A stretch of DNA of 64,000 bases. Source: Hellea sp042093735 (GTDB lineage Bacteria > Pseudomonadota > Alphaproteobacteria > Caulobacterales > Maricaulaceae). Position numbers and translations under genes: made by a program. Below are positions 8,888-17,941 of this stretch, piece after piece; the first letter of the stretch is position 1; each line of letters begins with the position of its first letter. The stretch covers positions 1-64,000 of the forward strand of contig JBELEM010000007.1 of NCBI GenBank assembly GCA_042093735.1. Reading direction: 5' to 3'. Below the pieces are notes generated by a model, which was not told where the DNA came from, did no database searches, and worked only from the letters and a program-made list of their open reading frames with translations.

Positions 8888-11363
8888 TTTAAATGTTCAA
8901 TCTAAACACACCGTGGGAAGGCGCATAGCTGCAAATACAGGTTTGATGGTAGCATCAAAGTCGACAGCTGTTTTTTTAGGTTTGGGAAGTATATTGCTAG
9001 CAACGAAAAGTTTAAGCGCCTCTGAATTGGGTATAATACTTTTTTTACATGCTTACATGCTTTTCTTTTCTGAAGTTACTGCTTTCCAGTCATGGCAGTC
9101 GCTTATTAGATATGGCACAGATGACCTTAAAAATAATGATGCTACCAGAATATCCGCGTTATTAAAGTTTGGATTAAAAATTGATGCTATTTCTGCAGTT
9201 TTTGGTTTCCTTATATCCATTAGCATTTTTTTTGGTGTTTTTAGCTTATCGAACTCTATACCTGGCTTACTTAACACCGACTTACCTTATGTGATGGATA
9301 ATCTTAAATATTTTGCAGTTTTCTACTGTTCTTTGATTTTATTAAGACAAAGGGGAGTTGGGGTCGGTGTCTTTCGTTTATTTGATAAATTTCATATATT
9401 GGCAATTCACGGCCTTGTTATGCCAATCACGCGATTTTTAGGTGTTATAATAGCAGTAAATAATGATGCAGGCTTCACAGGATTTCTTCTTGCTTGGTAC
9501 ATAGGTTCAATGGCTGCCTACTTCTTTCTGCCTGCAATGGCTCTGTTAGAATTAAGGTCACGTGGTTTATTAATGTTAGTTATACGCACAAAGTCCCCGC
9601 TTTTGAGAGCAAGAAGAGGATTATGGAAATTTATGATTAAATCTAATATTGACTCAACACTATCGGCATCAACGACACATTTACCGGCATTAATGGTGAT
9701 GGGAGTGTTTGGTTCTACATGGGTGGCTATTTATAGAATTGCTGAGGAAGCGGCCAAACTACTCTCTGAAGGCTTTAAACTCCTTGACCAGGTAATTTAT
9801 CCCGAGCTTGCTAAAATGATAAGCCTTGGCGAAGCTGAAAAAATATGGGAATTAGTTAAAAAGACAGCGATATCATTACTGAGTTTTGGTCTCGCGATCG
9901 CATTTATAGTAAAAGTTGGAGGGCCTGATTTATTAAGTATGGTCTTCTCTGTTGACTATGCAATGGCTGCACCACTTGCCTCACTCCTAATTTTTGCAGC
10001 AGCCGTGACAGGTATAGCTGCTCCATTATATCCAGTTTTATATGCAGCAGACAAACCTGAAAGAGCTATTTATGCCCGCGGAACGGGAGTAGTAGTCTAT
10101 ATTGCCGCCTTTATATTTCTGAGTTTCTTAATCGGAAAAATGGCCCCTGGTTGGGCAGCAATTCTTGCCAATATTACATCTGTGGGAATCTTAGTTTATT
10201 TAACTCAAGGTACATTAAGAAGTGTTATCGAGGGTAAAAAATCAAAATTGGATGTCTATGCTGATAAATTGATAAACTTCATAGGAGTTTCCGAATTAAA
10301 GTTGTGGGGTATGCCTTTGGTGAAATGGCAACGGCGTGCAATGAGTAAGGCTACATCAAATACTAATTCAGGGGTTATTTATTTGCAATTAAATTGGGTT
10401 TTATCGTCAGGTCTCGCTAAAGCTTTTGCTAGGGGAAATAAAATAGCATTAATTTCTGGCGATAAAATTATTGGTACTAATGGCATAGAAAAAGATACAG
10501 CACTTAAGATAATTGGAAAAAATTCAAATGTTTTAAAAGGAACTAATATTGATGGGTGTAAACCAGAGGATTTAGATAATGGTTATAACAAGGCGCTGAG
10601 AAAAACAGAACAACCTTATGCCCTTGATCTTAATAAAACACCACCATCTGAAATTATGCGCCGACAATTTGCGAGCTCCTATAAAGGCATAACTGATTTT
10701 GTGACTAAGTGGATTTGGCCTATCCCTGCATTTTATGTCACACGTTTGTTTGCTGCCTTAAGATTCTCACCAAATATGGTGACTACTATAGGCCTTATAT
10801 TAATGTTCGCTGCTTTGTATTATTTTTGGGTAGGTGAGTGGGCTTTAGGTTTTCTGACAGGCTGGCTCATGACTTTTTTGGATACTGTAGATGGCAAGTT
10901 AGCAAGAACTACTATGACTTATTCATGGTGGGGTAATATTTATGATCATGGCATAGATTTAATTCATCCACCGTTTTGGTATTGGGCGTGGTTTGTTGGT
11001 TTAGGCGGAGTATTTACTTGGCAAAATCTTCAATCTGATCTCATGAGTTTAACTTTGGTGGCTATTTTAGCCGGATACGTCATTGATAGAATTATCGAAG
11101 GTATTTTTATAGCTAAGCATGGTTTTCATATTCATGTGTGGAAACCTATTAATTCTTTCATGCGGTTTATTACTGCGCGCAGAAACCCAAATATGTTTGT
11201 ATTCATGATGGGAATATGTTTTTTACCATTGTTTCCAGATGCAGGTAAATGGGGTTTCTATGCAGTTGGAATTTGGACTTGGGTATGTATATTTTTTAAT
11301 CTAATTGTATTATTTTATAGTATGTTTTTGCCAAAGCCAGCACAAAGCTGGATGAGTGGATAA
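8877..11363 (+). CDS. Flippase-CDP-alcohol phosphotransferase fusion protein
   Basis: An 828-residue membrane protein in two parts. Residues 15-445 carry about a dozen hydrophobic segments and resemble Wzx/MATE-type polysaccharide or lipid flippases. Residues 590-828 form a CDP-alcohol phosphotransferase domain with a perfect signature: D669, D672-G673, A676-R677, G686, D690 and D694 in the spacing D-x2-DG-x2-AR-x8-G-x3-D-x3-D. Residues 450-590 are a soluble linker. The enzyme half would join a CDP-activated partner to an alcohol, releasing CMP; the flippase half would move the product across the membrane. The reading frame is uninterrupted through the junction. Neighbours on both sides overlap it, so it sits inside one operon. 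Confidence 0.75.
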   Translation: MRPNLNVQSKHTVGRRIAANTGLMVASKSTAVFLGLGSILLATKSLSASELGIILFLHAYMLFFSEVTAFQSWQSLIRYGTDDLKNNDATRISALLKFGLKIDAISAVFGFLISISIFFGVFSLSNSIPGLLNTDLPYVMDNLKYFAVFYCSLILLRQRGVGVGVFRLFDKFHILAIHGLVMPITRFLGVIIAVNNDAGFTGFLLAWYIGSMAAYFFLPAMALLELRSRGLLMLVIRTKSPLLRARRGLWKFMIKSNIDSTLSASTTHLPALMVMGVFGSTWVAIYRIAEEAAKLLSEGFKLLDQVIYPELAKMISLGEAEKIWELVKKTAISLLSFGLAIAFIVKVGGPDLLSMVFSVDYAMAAPLASLLIFAAAVTGIAAPLYPVLYAADKPERAIYARGTGVVVYIAAFIFLSFLIGKMAPGWAAILANITSVGILVYLTQGTLRSVIEGKKSKLDVYADKLINFIGVSELKLWGMPLVKWQRRAMSKATSNTNSGVIYLQLNWVLSSGLAKAFARGNKIALISGDKIIGTNGIEKDTALKIIGKNSNVLKGTNIDGCKPEDLDNGYNKALRKTEQPYALDLNKTPPSEIMRRQFASSYKGITDFVTKWIWPIPAFYVTRLFAALRFSPNMVTTIGLILMFAALYYFWVGEWALGFLTGWLMTFLDTVDGKLARTTMTYSWWGNIYDHGIDLIHPPFWYWAWFVGLGGVFTWQNLQSDLMSLTLVAILAGYVIDRIIEGIFIAKHGFHIHVWKPINSFMRFITARRNPNMFVFMMGICFLPLFPDAGKWGFYAVGIWTWVCIFFNLIVLFYSMFLPKPAQSWMSG

Positions 11364-12031
11364 TGAAAAATATTATAATATTTGATCTTGACTATACATT
11401 GACCAAGAAAGGTACGTGGGGGAGATTTGTTCTTCATACTGTTAAGTATAAACCTTGGATATGGCTACCTTTAATATTATCAGCTGGTTTTGCGCAGTGG
11501 CGTTATAAAGCTGGTTATAGTCCAAGAATATCTGTTAAGCAGAGTATGATGAAATGGAGTATGGTTGGCCATTCGAAAGCTAAGATGAAAAGACTAGCTG
11601 ATGAATTCGCAAAGAATGAAGTTTCTCATGGTTTACGTCCAGGGGCTATTGAGGCACTTAATTATCATAAATCCTCTGGTGATATAATAATTATAGCAAG
11701 TGCAGCTGTTGACCTAATAGTGAAGCCCATAGCAGAATTATTAAAAATTGATTATTGGGTTGCTACTAATATGAGATGGATAAATAACTGTTTAAGTGAA
11801 GAATTTGCATCGAAAAATTGTTATGGTTCTGAAAAACTAGAAAGAGTTAAGCAACTATTAGACAATACTCTAGCGTATAATAGGAATGAAATCTTTATTA
11901 AAATGTATACTGATAGCGTGTCAGATATTGATATATTAAGGTTTAGTGATGCGGGGGTTGCTGTCAATCCAGATAGAAAGCTGGCTAAAGTCGCTATTGA
12001 CGAAAATTTTGAATTGGTTAATTGGAACTAA
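11363..12031 (+). CDS. HAD-IB family phosphatase (PSP-like)
   Basis: A 222-residue haloacid dehalogenase-type hydrolase. The nucleophile motif is DLDYT (D8, D10, T12), a helical cap follows, and a late YTDSVSDIDIL stretch supplies the acidic magnesium ligands normally seen as GDSxxD. The subfamily includes phosphoserine phosphatase and lipid- or polyol-phosphate phosphatases such as PgpC types. Its ATG overlaps the fusion gene's stop by one base (TAATG). The natural reading is that it removes a terminal phosphate from the phosphotransferase product, as in phosphatidylglycerol synthesis. The substrate is inferred. Confidence 0.68.
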   Translation: MKNIIIFDLDYTLTKKGTWGRFVLHTVKYKPWIWLPLILSAGFAQWRYKAGYSPRISVKQSMMKWSMVGHSKAKMKRLADEFAKNEVSHGLRPGAIEALNYHKSSGDIIIIASAAVDLIVKPIAELLKIDYWVATNMRWINNCLSEEFASKNCYGSEKLERVKQLLDNTLAYNRNEIFIKMYTDSVSDIDILRFSDAGVAVNPDRKLAKVAIDENFELVNWN

Positions 12032-12054
12032 ATTTTTACAATGGGTTTAATTAA

Positions 12055-12813
12055 ATGCATGCTATAATACTTTCTGCAGGCCGCGGTTCAAGGCTGTTAC
12101 CTTTAACAACTGATTTACCAAAATGTTTACTTCCCGTTGGTTTGTCATCCGTTCTTGCCCTGCAAATTGATACTTTGTTAAACCAAGGAATAGAAAAAAT
12201 AACCATTATAACTGGATTTAACTCTCACTTAGTTGAAGATGAGGTATTGTCTCGTGGGTACGGAGATAAAGTAAGTACTCTTTACAACCCTTTCTATCAG
12301 GTGGCAGACAACTTAGCTTCTTGCTGGATGGCAAGGCAAGAGATGAATAATAACTTTCTACTCATAAATGGTGACACATTATTTAGCCCTGAATTACTCA
12401 CAAAGGTATTAGCCGCTACTGCAAAAAATATATCAGTAACGATAGACCAAAAAGAACATTATGATGGTGATGACATGAAGGTTTCATTGAGTGGTTATCA
12501 ACTTACTGCGATAGGTAAAACATTGCTACCTCAACAAACTCAAGGTGAATCCATCGGCATGTTGCGCTTTATGAAAAATGGTCCAAGTATTTTTAAGAAC
12601 GAGTTAGAGCGTTTGATGAGAATGGAAGAAGGTACAAAAAGTTGGTTTTTATCTGCAATAAATGGTTTAGCGTTATCAGGGAAGGTAGTTGATACCACCA
12701 ATATTAAAGGAGAAAAGTGGGCTGAACTTGATACTCCCGAAGATTATGAAATTTGTTTGGACTTATTTGGCGGAAGTCAGATGCAAAGAAAAAGAATTGC
12801 TGCTATTAAGTAG
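12055..12813 (+). CDS. Sugar/alditol-phosphate nucleotidyltransferase (LicC-like)
   Basis: A 252-residue NTP transferase with a complete glycine-rich loop (GRGSR at 9-13) and the conserved lysine of LPKCLLPVG (K23). A NGDTLF stretch near residue 102 gives the metal aspartate and WAELDTPEDYE near the C terminus is typical of single-domain enzymes such as LicC and inositol-1-phosphate cytidylyltransferases. It activates a phosphorylated alcohol or sugar with an NTP. It is the second nucleotidyltransferase in this operon. It follows the HAD gene by 23 bases. The alcohol may be choline, inositol, glycerol or another; the sequence does not decide. Confidence 0.68.
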   Translation: MHAIILSAGRGSRLLPLTTDLPKCLLPVGLSSVLALQIDTLLNQGIEKITIITGFNSHLVEDEVLSRGYGDKVSTLYNPFYQVADNLASCWMARQEMNNNFLLINGDTLFSPELLTKVLAATAKNISVTIDQKEHYDGDDMKVSLSGYQLTAIGKTLLPQQTQGESIGMLRFMKNGPSIFKNELERLMRMEEGTKSWFLSAINGLALSGKVVDTTNIKGEKWAELDTPEDYEICLDLFGGSQMQRKRIAAIK

Positions 12814-12883
12814 TTATTAAATTAATTATTGAGATTAATAGACTCCAAATAAATAAATAAAATTATAATAGATATGATCAATT

Positions 12884-13693
12884 ATGAAAAAAGTTATTGA
12901 AAAGCCTAAACATTTACAAAACCCCAGAAGGGCTTTTGTAAAAAGGAATGGTAAAAAGCTTGTTAGGAAAATTGCAAGCTTTCAGTCCAAGCAATCAATT
13001 GTTCCAGATAGCCCGAAAATTGATAATAAATATTTTCCATTTCTTAAAAGCTTCACAGATAATTGGCTAGACATTAAAGAGGAAGCATTGGAAGTAATGA
13101 AATTCAAAGAGGTTATTCCTGGTTTTCAAGATATTTCACCAGACCAATATCGTTTGGCAACAGAAAATAACTGGAAAACTTTTGTTTTGTTTGGATTTGG
13201 CAAGAGGTTAGAAAAAAATTCATCTCTCGCTCCAAAAACATCAAAATTGCTTGAGACTGTTCCAAACCTTCAGACTGCTATGTTTTCGATTTTAGCACCA
13301 GGATATCACATACCGGCTCACAGTGGAGTTACAAAAGGTATACTAAGGTCTCATATTGGACTTATAATTCCATCAGACTTTAAGAATTGTCGTATTCGTG
13401 TTGATAATACGATTACACCTTGGAAAGAGGGCGAGATTTTTGTATTTGACGATACCTATGAACATGAAGTTTGGAATGATACAGATCAAGAGCGAGTTAT
13501 TCTTTTATTTGATTTCGATAGACCTATGAAATTTTGGGGTCGATTGCTAAATGCTACTTTTCTCCAAGTAATGAAATTTACTGCTTTTTACCAAGATCCA
13601 AAGAAAAATTTAAAGTCAGCTGAAGACAGACTTGAGGATGCTATTCGTAAAGCGGGTGCAAATATTGAAGCAATGAGTGAGCCTGCATCTTAA
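12884..13693 (+). CDS. Aspartyl/asparaginyl beta-hydroxylase-family oxygenase (LpxO-like)
   Basis: A 269-residue iron and 2-oxoglutarate oxygenase. The core is PAHSG, RSHIGL with H157 as a likely iron ligand, a WKEGE turn, and FDDTYEHEVWND with H194, followed by an RVILLFD strand carrying the 2-oxoglutarate arginine. Family members hydroxylate protein Asp/Asn side chains or, in LpxO, the 2-position of lipid A acyl chains. Unlike LpxO it has no obvious N-terminal membrane anchor; a basic, Lys/Arg-rich N terminus takes its place. Its place at the end of a lipid operon favours acyl-chain 2-hydroxylation. It converges with gph. Confidence 0.68.
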   Translation: MKKVIEKPKHLQNPRRAFVKRNGKKLVRKIASFQSKQSIVPDSPKIDNKYFPFLKSFTDNWLDIKEEALEVMKFKEVIPGFQDISPDQYRLATENNWKTFVLFGFGKRLEKNSSLAPKTSKLLETVPNLQTAMFSILAPGYHIPAHSGVTKGILRSHIGLIIPSDFKNCRIRVDNTITPWKEGEIFVFDDTYEHEVWNDTDQERVILLFDFDRPMKFWGRLLNATFLQVMKFTAFYQDPKKNLKSAEDRLEDAIRKAGANIEAMSEPAS

Positions 13694-13697
13694 GCAA

Positions 13698-14372
13698 CTA
13701 ATATATTAATTTGTTTATTGCTAAAGGAAGTTCCTTAAAATGTTGTAATATGTAATCACCTCCAAGTCTTCTTGCAGGAATAGTTGAGTAGCCATATTGC
13801 ATGACTATAGAGGGAACTCTTGCTTTATGAGCTGATATTACATCTGGTAAACTATCACCTACCATTATAATCTTTTTTTTAGTTCCCCTATGACCGGCGG
13901 CGGTCCAAATATGATCTGGATATGGCTTATTTCTGAGTAAGTCATCTGAGCCAACAATTCGTATAAAAAACTTCGAAAGCGATAAGTCTTTTATCAACGG
14001 TCGTGCTAAGTATCCTGGTTTATTAGTGCATATTGATAGTTCTGCTCCCTTCTGTTTTAAACTATTAAGAACATCTCTAACTCCGGGGTATGGCTTGCTC
14101 AATAAACACATATTCTTGGCATATAAGTGCATAAATATTTCTTGTAACTGATCCAAACGGCAACTACCTACTTCTTTTTTTTCTCTCCTTAGTGCCTCAA
14201 TAATTAATTTCCTTGCACCGTAACCAACATTTTTGCGTGCTTCTTTAAAGTTTGTTTTAGGTAGGTTCTCAAGTGCTATAACATCATTTAGAACCCTGAT
14301 AAGATCAGGTGCGGTATCTATAAGAGTTCCATCGAGGTCAAAGCAAATGGAAATATTTTGAAGATTTTTCAT
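13698..14372 (-). CDS. gph: Phosphoglycolate phosphatase-like HAD hydrolase
   Basis: A 224-residue HAD-IA enzyme. It has the nucleophile motif FDLDGT with D12 and D14, a helical cap (about 20-90), an SICTNKP segment with the conserved threonine, a lysine region near K143, and MVGDSLPDV completing the metal site. Phosphoglycolate phosphatase clears 2-phosphoglycolate formed during DNA repair and other reactions. Family members are hard to separate by sequence, so the substrate is provisional. It is divergent from glmU and converges on the hydroxylase gene, 4 bases apart. Confidence 0.75.
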   Translation of the reverse strand: MKNLQNISICFDLDGTLIDTAPDLIRVLNDVIALENLPKTNFKEARKNVGYGARKLIIEALRREKKEVGSCRLDQLQEIFMHLYAKNMCLLSKPYPGVRDVLNSLKQKGAELSICTNKPGYLARPLIKDLSLSKFFIRIVGSDDLLRNKPYPDHIWTAAGHRGTKKKIIMVGDSLPDVISAHKARVPSIVMQYGYSTIPARRLGGDYILQHFKELPLAINKLIY

Positions 14373-14462
14373 TTATTTCCTGTAAATAGAATCGCGTTCT
14401 TGGTTATCATGGTTTAATGTTGAAATAAGTCAACGCCGTCGAATCATCTGGGAGAGTGCTTT

Positions 14463-15806
14463 ATGGACCAAAAAAGAGCTGCTATCATATTAGCTGCGGG
14501 TAAATCATCACGTATGAACTCTTCGAAGTCAAAGGTCCTGCATTGTGTTGGAGGTCAATCTATGCTTGCATGGTCTGCATCTTTGGCTAGAGCAGCAAAT
14601 GTTTCAAGAGCAATATGTGTTGTTGGCAGCGATAATGATGATGTTAAAGAAGCTGCAGAAAACCTTGGTCTTGATATTGCAATTCAGCAACAACAACTGG
14701 GAACAGCAAACGCTGTTATGGCAGCTAAAGAAATGCTAGGAGATTTTTCTGGTAATATTATGGTTTTATATGCAGATACTCCATTAATTCAAATAGAAAC
14801 AATAGAAAAAGTCTTTACTAGTCTCGATGATAAACCCTCAGCTGTGGTTTTAGGTTTTAATACAAGTGAACCTAATAGTTATGGAAGGTTAATAACTGAG
14901 GGAGATAGGTTAACGGCGATTGTTGAAGCTAAAGAGGCTAGCCCTGATCAACTTTTAATAAGCCTCTGTAATAGCGGTATTATAGCATTTTCTTCAGAGG
15001 AATTTCACGAAACCCTCAAAAAAATTAATAATGAGAATATCAAGGGTGAATATTACCTTACTGATATGATAGAAATTATGTCTAAAGAGGGAAAGGTCTC
15101 AACTTTTGTTATGGCCCCTGAGCATGAGGTTTTAGGTGTTAATTCCAGAAAAGACCTAGCCTTGGCCGAAAAGTCTTTTCAAGCTCGAATGAGAAATAAC
15201 GCAATGGAGGCAGGCGTTACTTTGCGTGACCCATCGTCAGTTTATTTCTCTTATGATACAATTATTGAAAGAGATGCAGATATATCCGCAAACGTTGTAT
15301 TCGGGCTCGATGTTAAGATTTCTACAGGAGCAATTATTTATCCTTTTTGTGATATTGAAGGATCATTTATATCTACAGGATCCAAAGTGGGCCCCTTTGC
15401 AAGGCTTCGACGGGGCTCCGTTTTGGGTGAGAATACCAAAGTAGGAAATTTTGTCGAAACTAAGAATGTTCAAATACATACGGGAACTAAGGTCAACCAC
15501 TTGTCATATATAGGTGATGCAGAAATTGGTGAAAACTGTAATATAGGTGCTGGAACCATAACATGTAATTATGATGGTTACAAAAAGTATAAAACCATAA
15601 TAGGAAAAAATGTTTTTGTTGGTACTAATTCATCTTTAGTGGCGCCAATAAAAATTGGTGACCAGGCATTTTTAGGTAGTGGAGGTGTAATAACTGACGA
15701 TGTACCATCAGGTTCACTCGCTTTAGCAAGGGCAAAGCAAGTCATTAAAATAGATTGGGCGCATAGATTCCGGAAGGCGCAAATAAAAAGAAAGAAAAGT
15801 AATTAA
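14463..15806 (+). CDS. glmU: Bifunctional GlmU: glucosamine-1-P acetyltransferase / GlcNAc-1-P uridylyltransferase
   Basis: A 447-residue protein with the two GlmU domains. The N-terminal uridylyltransferase has the loop LAAGKSSRM (from residue 10) and K24. The C-terminal left-handed beta-helix shows hexapeptide repeats, including RLRRGSVLGENTKVGNFVE and NIGAGTITCNYDGY. It makes UDP-GlcNAc for peptidoglycan and lipid A. The loop reads KSSRM rather than the common LGTRM, a tolerated change. Its TAA overlaps the rpiA ATG by one base. Divergent gph lies upstream. Confidence 0.95.
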   Translation: MDQKRAAIILAAGKSSRMNSSKSKVLHCVGGQSMLAWSASLARAANVSRAICVVGSDNDDVKEAAENLGLDIAIQQQQLGTANAVMAAKEMLGDFSGNIMVLYADTPLIQIETIEKVFTSLDDKPSAVVLGFNTSEPNSYGRLITEGDRLTAIVEAKEASPDQLLISLCNSGIIAFSSEEFHETLKKINNENIKGEYYLTDMIEIMSKEGKVSTFVMAPEHEVLGVNSRKDLALAEKSFQARMRNNAMEAGVTLRDPSSVYFSYDTIIERDADISANVVFGLDVKISTGAIIYPFCDIEGSFISTGSKVGPFARLRRGSVLGENTKVGNFVETKNVQIHTGTKVNHLSYIGDAEIGENCNIGAGTITCNYDGYKKYKTIIGKNVFVGTNSSLVAPIKIGDQAFLGSGGVITDDVPSGSLALARAKQVIKIDWAHRFRKAQIKRKKSN

Positions 15807-16504
15807 TGCAAATCACCAAGGAAAACGCTGCGCTTGCTGCATTGGAGTATATTGAAGATGGGATGACCTTAGGCTTAGGATCGGGTTCTACGGCAGAGAT
15901 ATTTTTAAAACATTTAGGTTTGCTAGTGGCCGATGGAATGAAAATTATAGGGGTTCCAACATCAAAACGGACGGAGGCTGTAGCAATTGAAAATGGCGTA
16001 CCTTTAATTGAACCCGATAAGGTAAGAAGTATTCAATTGACAATTGATGGAGCTGATGAGGTTGACCCAAGGTTTTCACTTATCAAGGGCGGAGGTGCTT
16101 GTTTGCTTCGAGAAAAAATAATAGCTCATGCCTCTGATAAAATGATTGTTATAGCAGATGATAGTAAGATTGTTGATACCTTAGGTAAATATCCACTGCC
16201 AATTGAAGTAGACCCTTTTGCAATAGCTCTCACTGCTGAAAAAATATATAATGCATTAGTTAACAGTGGTTGTGAAAGTGCCGTAACTGTCTTGAGACAA
16301 AAAATGAATGGAGGTGGTCCGTTAATAACTGATGGTGGTCACTTTTTACTTGATTGTAGTTGTAAAAAAATTCCAGACCCTGCCGAAACAGCTTTTCTAT
16401 TATCAAAAATTCCTGGTGTAATGGAACATGGCCTATTTGTGGATCTTGCTAGTATAATTATTGTAGGCACTGAAAACCATGCCAAAATTATGGAAAAAAA
16501 CTAA
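15806..16504 (+). CDS. rpiA: Ribose-5-phosphate isomerase A
   Basis: A 232-residue RpiA of standard length. The N-terminal phosphate-binding stretch LGLGSGSTAE, the active-site TIDGADEVDP with its aspartates, and KGGGACLLREK are all present. It interconverts ribose 5-phosphate and ribulose 5-phosphate in the pentose phosphate pathway. It is also the exit route for ribose freed by the nucleoside genes later in the window. It is coupled to glmU by a TAATG overlap, with gor 14 bases downstream. Confidence 0.95.
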   Translation: MQITKENAALAALEYIEDGMTLGLGSGSTAEIFLKHLGLLVADGMKIIGVPTSKRTEAVAIENGVPLIEPDKVRSIQLTIDGADEVDPRFSLIKGGGACLLREKIIAHASDKMIVIADDSKIVDTLGKYPLPIEVDPFAIALTAEKIYNALVNSGCESAVTVLRQKMNGGGPLITDGGHFLLDCSCKKIPDPAETAFLLSKIPGVMEHGLFVDLASIIIVGTENHAKIMEKN

Positions 16505-16518
16505 GGAATAAAATATCA

Positions 16519-17883
16519 ATGTCAAAATTTGATTATGATCTCTTTGTAATAGGAGCAGGGTCTGGCGGCGTACGCGCGGCTAGGCTTGCTGCACAAATGG
16601 GAAAAAAAGTTGCTATAGCTGAAGAAAGTAAACCCGGGGGGACCTGTGTAGTTAGAGGGTGTGTACCAAAAAAATATTTAGTTTACGGGGCAGAATATGG
16701 CTCTTCTATTGAATCAAGCAGAAAATATGGGTGGTCATATGAAAATTTAGATTTTAACTGGAAAAAGTTAAGAGACACCATTCAAAAAGAAGTGGATCGT
16801 TTATCAAACATCTATTCTAATATTTTGAAAAAAAATGGTGCAGTTGTATATAATGAACGTGCAGAGTTTGTTGATAAAAATACAGTGATGTTAACATCAA
16901 GTAAGAAAAAAATTTCCGCTGATACAATATTGATTGCTGTTGGTGGTCGGCCTTGGTCCCCTGACATATCAGGCGTAGAACATGCGATAATTTCTGATGA
17001 CGCCTTTGTTCTTGATAAATTACCATCGTCGATTTTAATAATTGGTGGTGGTTATATAGCCTCGGAATTTGCGGGCATTTTTTCTGGGCTTGGAGTAAAA
17101 ACTACCCAAGCATATAGAGGTAAACGTTTATTAAATGGTTTTGATGAAGATATTCGACTTCATTTAGGTAGTCATCAAAAGACTAATGGTATTGATGTTC
17201 GCTTTAATATTTCACCCATAAAAATTAATGTAGATGGTAATTCCTACGATACGTATTTTGATGATGGTACAATGATTACCGCTGACTTGGTATTAATGGC
17301 GACGGGACGTCGGCCATACACCTCAAAGTTAGGACTCGAAAGAGTAGGTGTTAAAACTGATACCATAGGAAGTATTATTGTTGATGAATTTTCTAAAACT
17401 AATGCTGAAAATATATATGCAGTTGGCGACGTTACTAATCGCATAAACTTAACTCCAGTAGCTATCCGAGAGGCACAGGCATTTATCGAAACTATTTATG
17501 GGTCAAAGCCACTAGAATATGACCACAGAAATATAGCAAGTGCTGTTTTCACGCGTCCTCCCATTGGGGTGGTAGGTTTGAATGAGCTACAAGCAAGAGA
17601 GGTCTATGGTGATAATATTATAGTTTATGAAACAACTTTTCGTCCCATGAAGAATATTCTCAGCGGAAAGGAAGAGAAGTGTTTTATAAAATTAATAACT
17701 GAATCAGCAGGGGAAAAAATTATTGGAGTCCATATCATTGGGGATGACAGTCCAGAAATTATTCAAATTTTAGGTATTTGTGTGAAAGCAGGCTTAACAA
17801 AGGCTGATTTTGATAACACCTGTGCTGTTCATCCTACGTTAGCAGAAGAAATAGTAACTTTAAGGCCAAGAGTTAAAATTTAG
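16519..17883 (+). CDS. gor: Glutathione-disulfide reductase
   Basis: A 454-residue class I flavin disulfide reductase. The FAD-binding GAGSGGVRAARLAA is near residue 12, the redox-active pair is C43 and C48 in GGTCVVRGCVPKK, and an NAD(P)-binding GGGYIASEFAG follows mid-protein. The C-terminal HPTLAEE supplies the partner-subunit His/Glu pair. The CVVRGCVPKK form is the glutathione reductase type rather than dihydrolipoamide dehydrogenase or mercuric reductase. It reduces GSSG with NADPH in the cytosol. An AGGA sits 11 bases before the ATG. Confidence 0.9.
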   Translation: MSKFDYDLFVIGAGSGGVRAARLAAQMGKKVAIAEESKPGGTCVVRGCVPKKYLVYGAEYGSSIESSRKYGWSYENLDFNWKKLRDTIQKEVDRLSNIYSNILKKNGAVVYNERAEFVDKNTVMLTSSKKKISADTILIAVGGRPWSPDISGVEHAIISDDAFVLDKLPSSILIIGGGYIASEFAGIFSGLGVKTTQAYRGKRLLNGFDEDIRLHLGSHQKTNGIDVRFNISPIKINVDGNSYDTYFDDGTMITADLVLMATGRRPYTSKLGLERVGVKTDTIGSIIVDEFSKTNAENIYAVGDVTNRINLTPVAIREAQAFIETIYGSKPLEYDHRNIASAVFTRPPIGVVGLNELQAREVYGDNIIVYETTFRPMKNILSGKEEKCFIKLITESAGEKIIGVHIIGDDSPEIIQILGICVKAGLTKADFDNTCAVHPTLAEEIVTLRPRVKI

Positions 17884-17941
17884 CCCATTTTGCTTTAATT
17901 CTGTCTAGATTTTAATATATCTAACCTGTAAGTTCACATTT

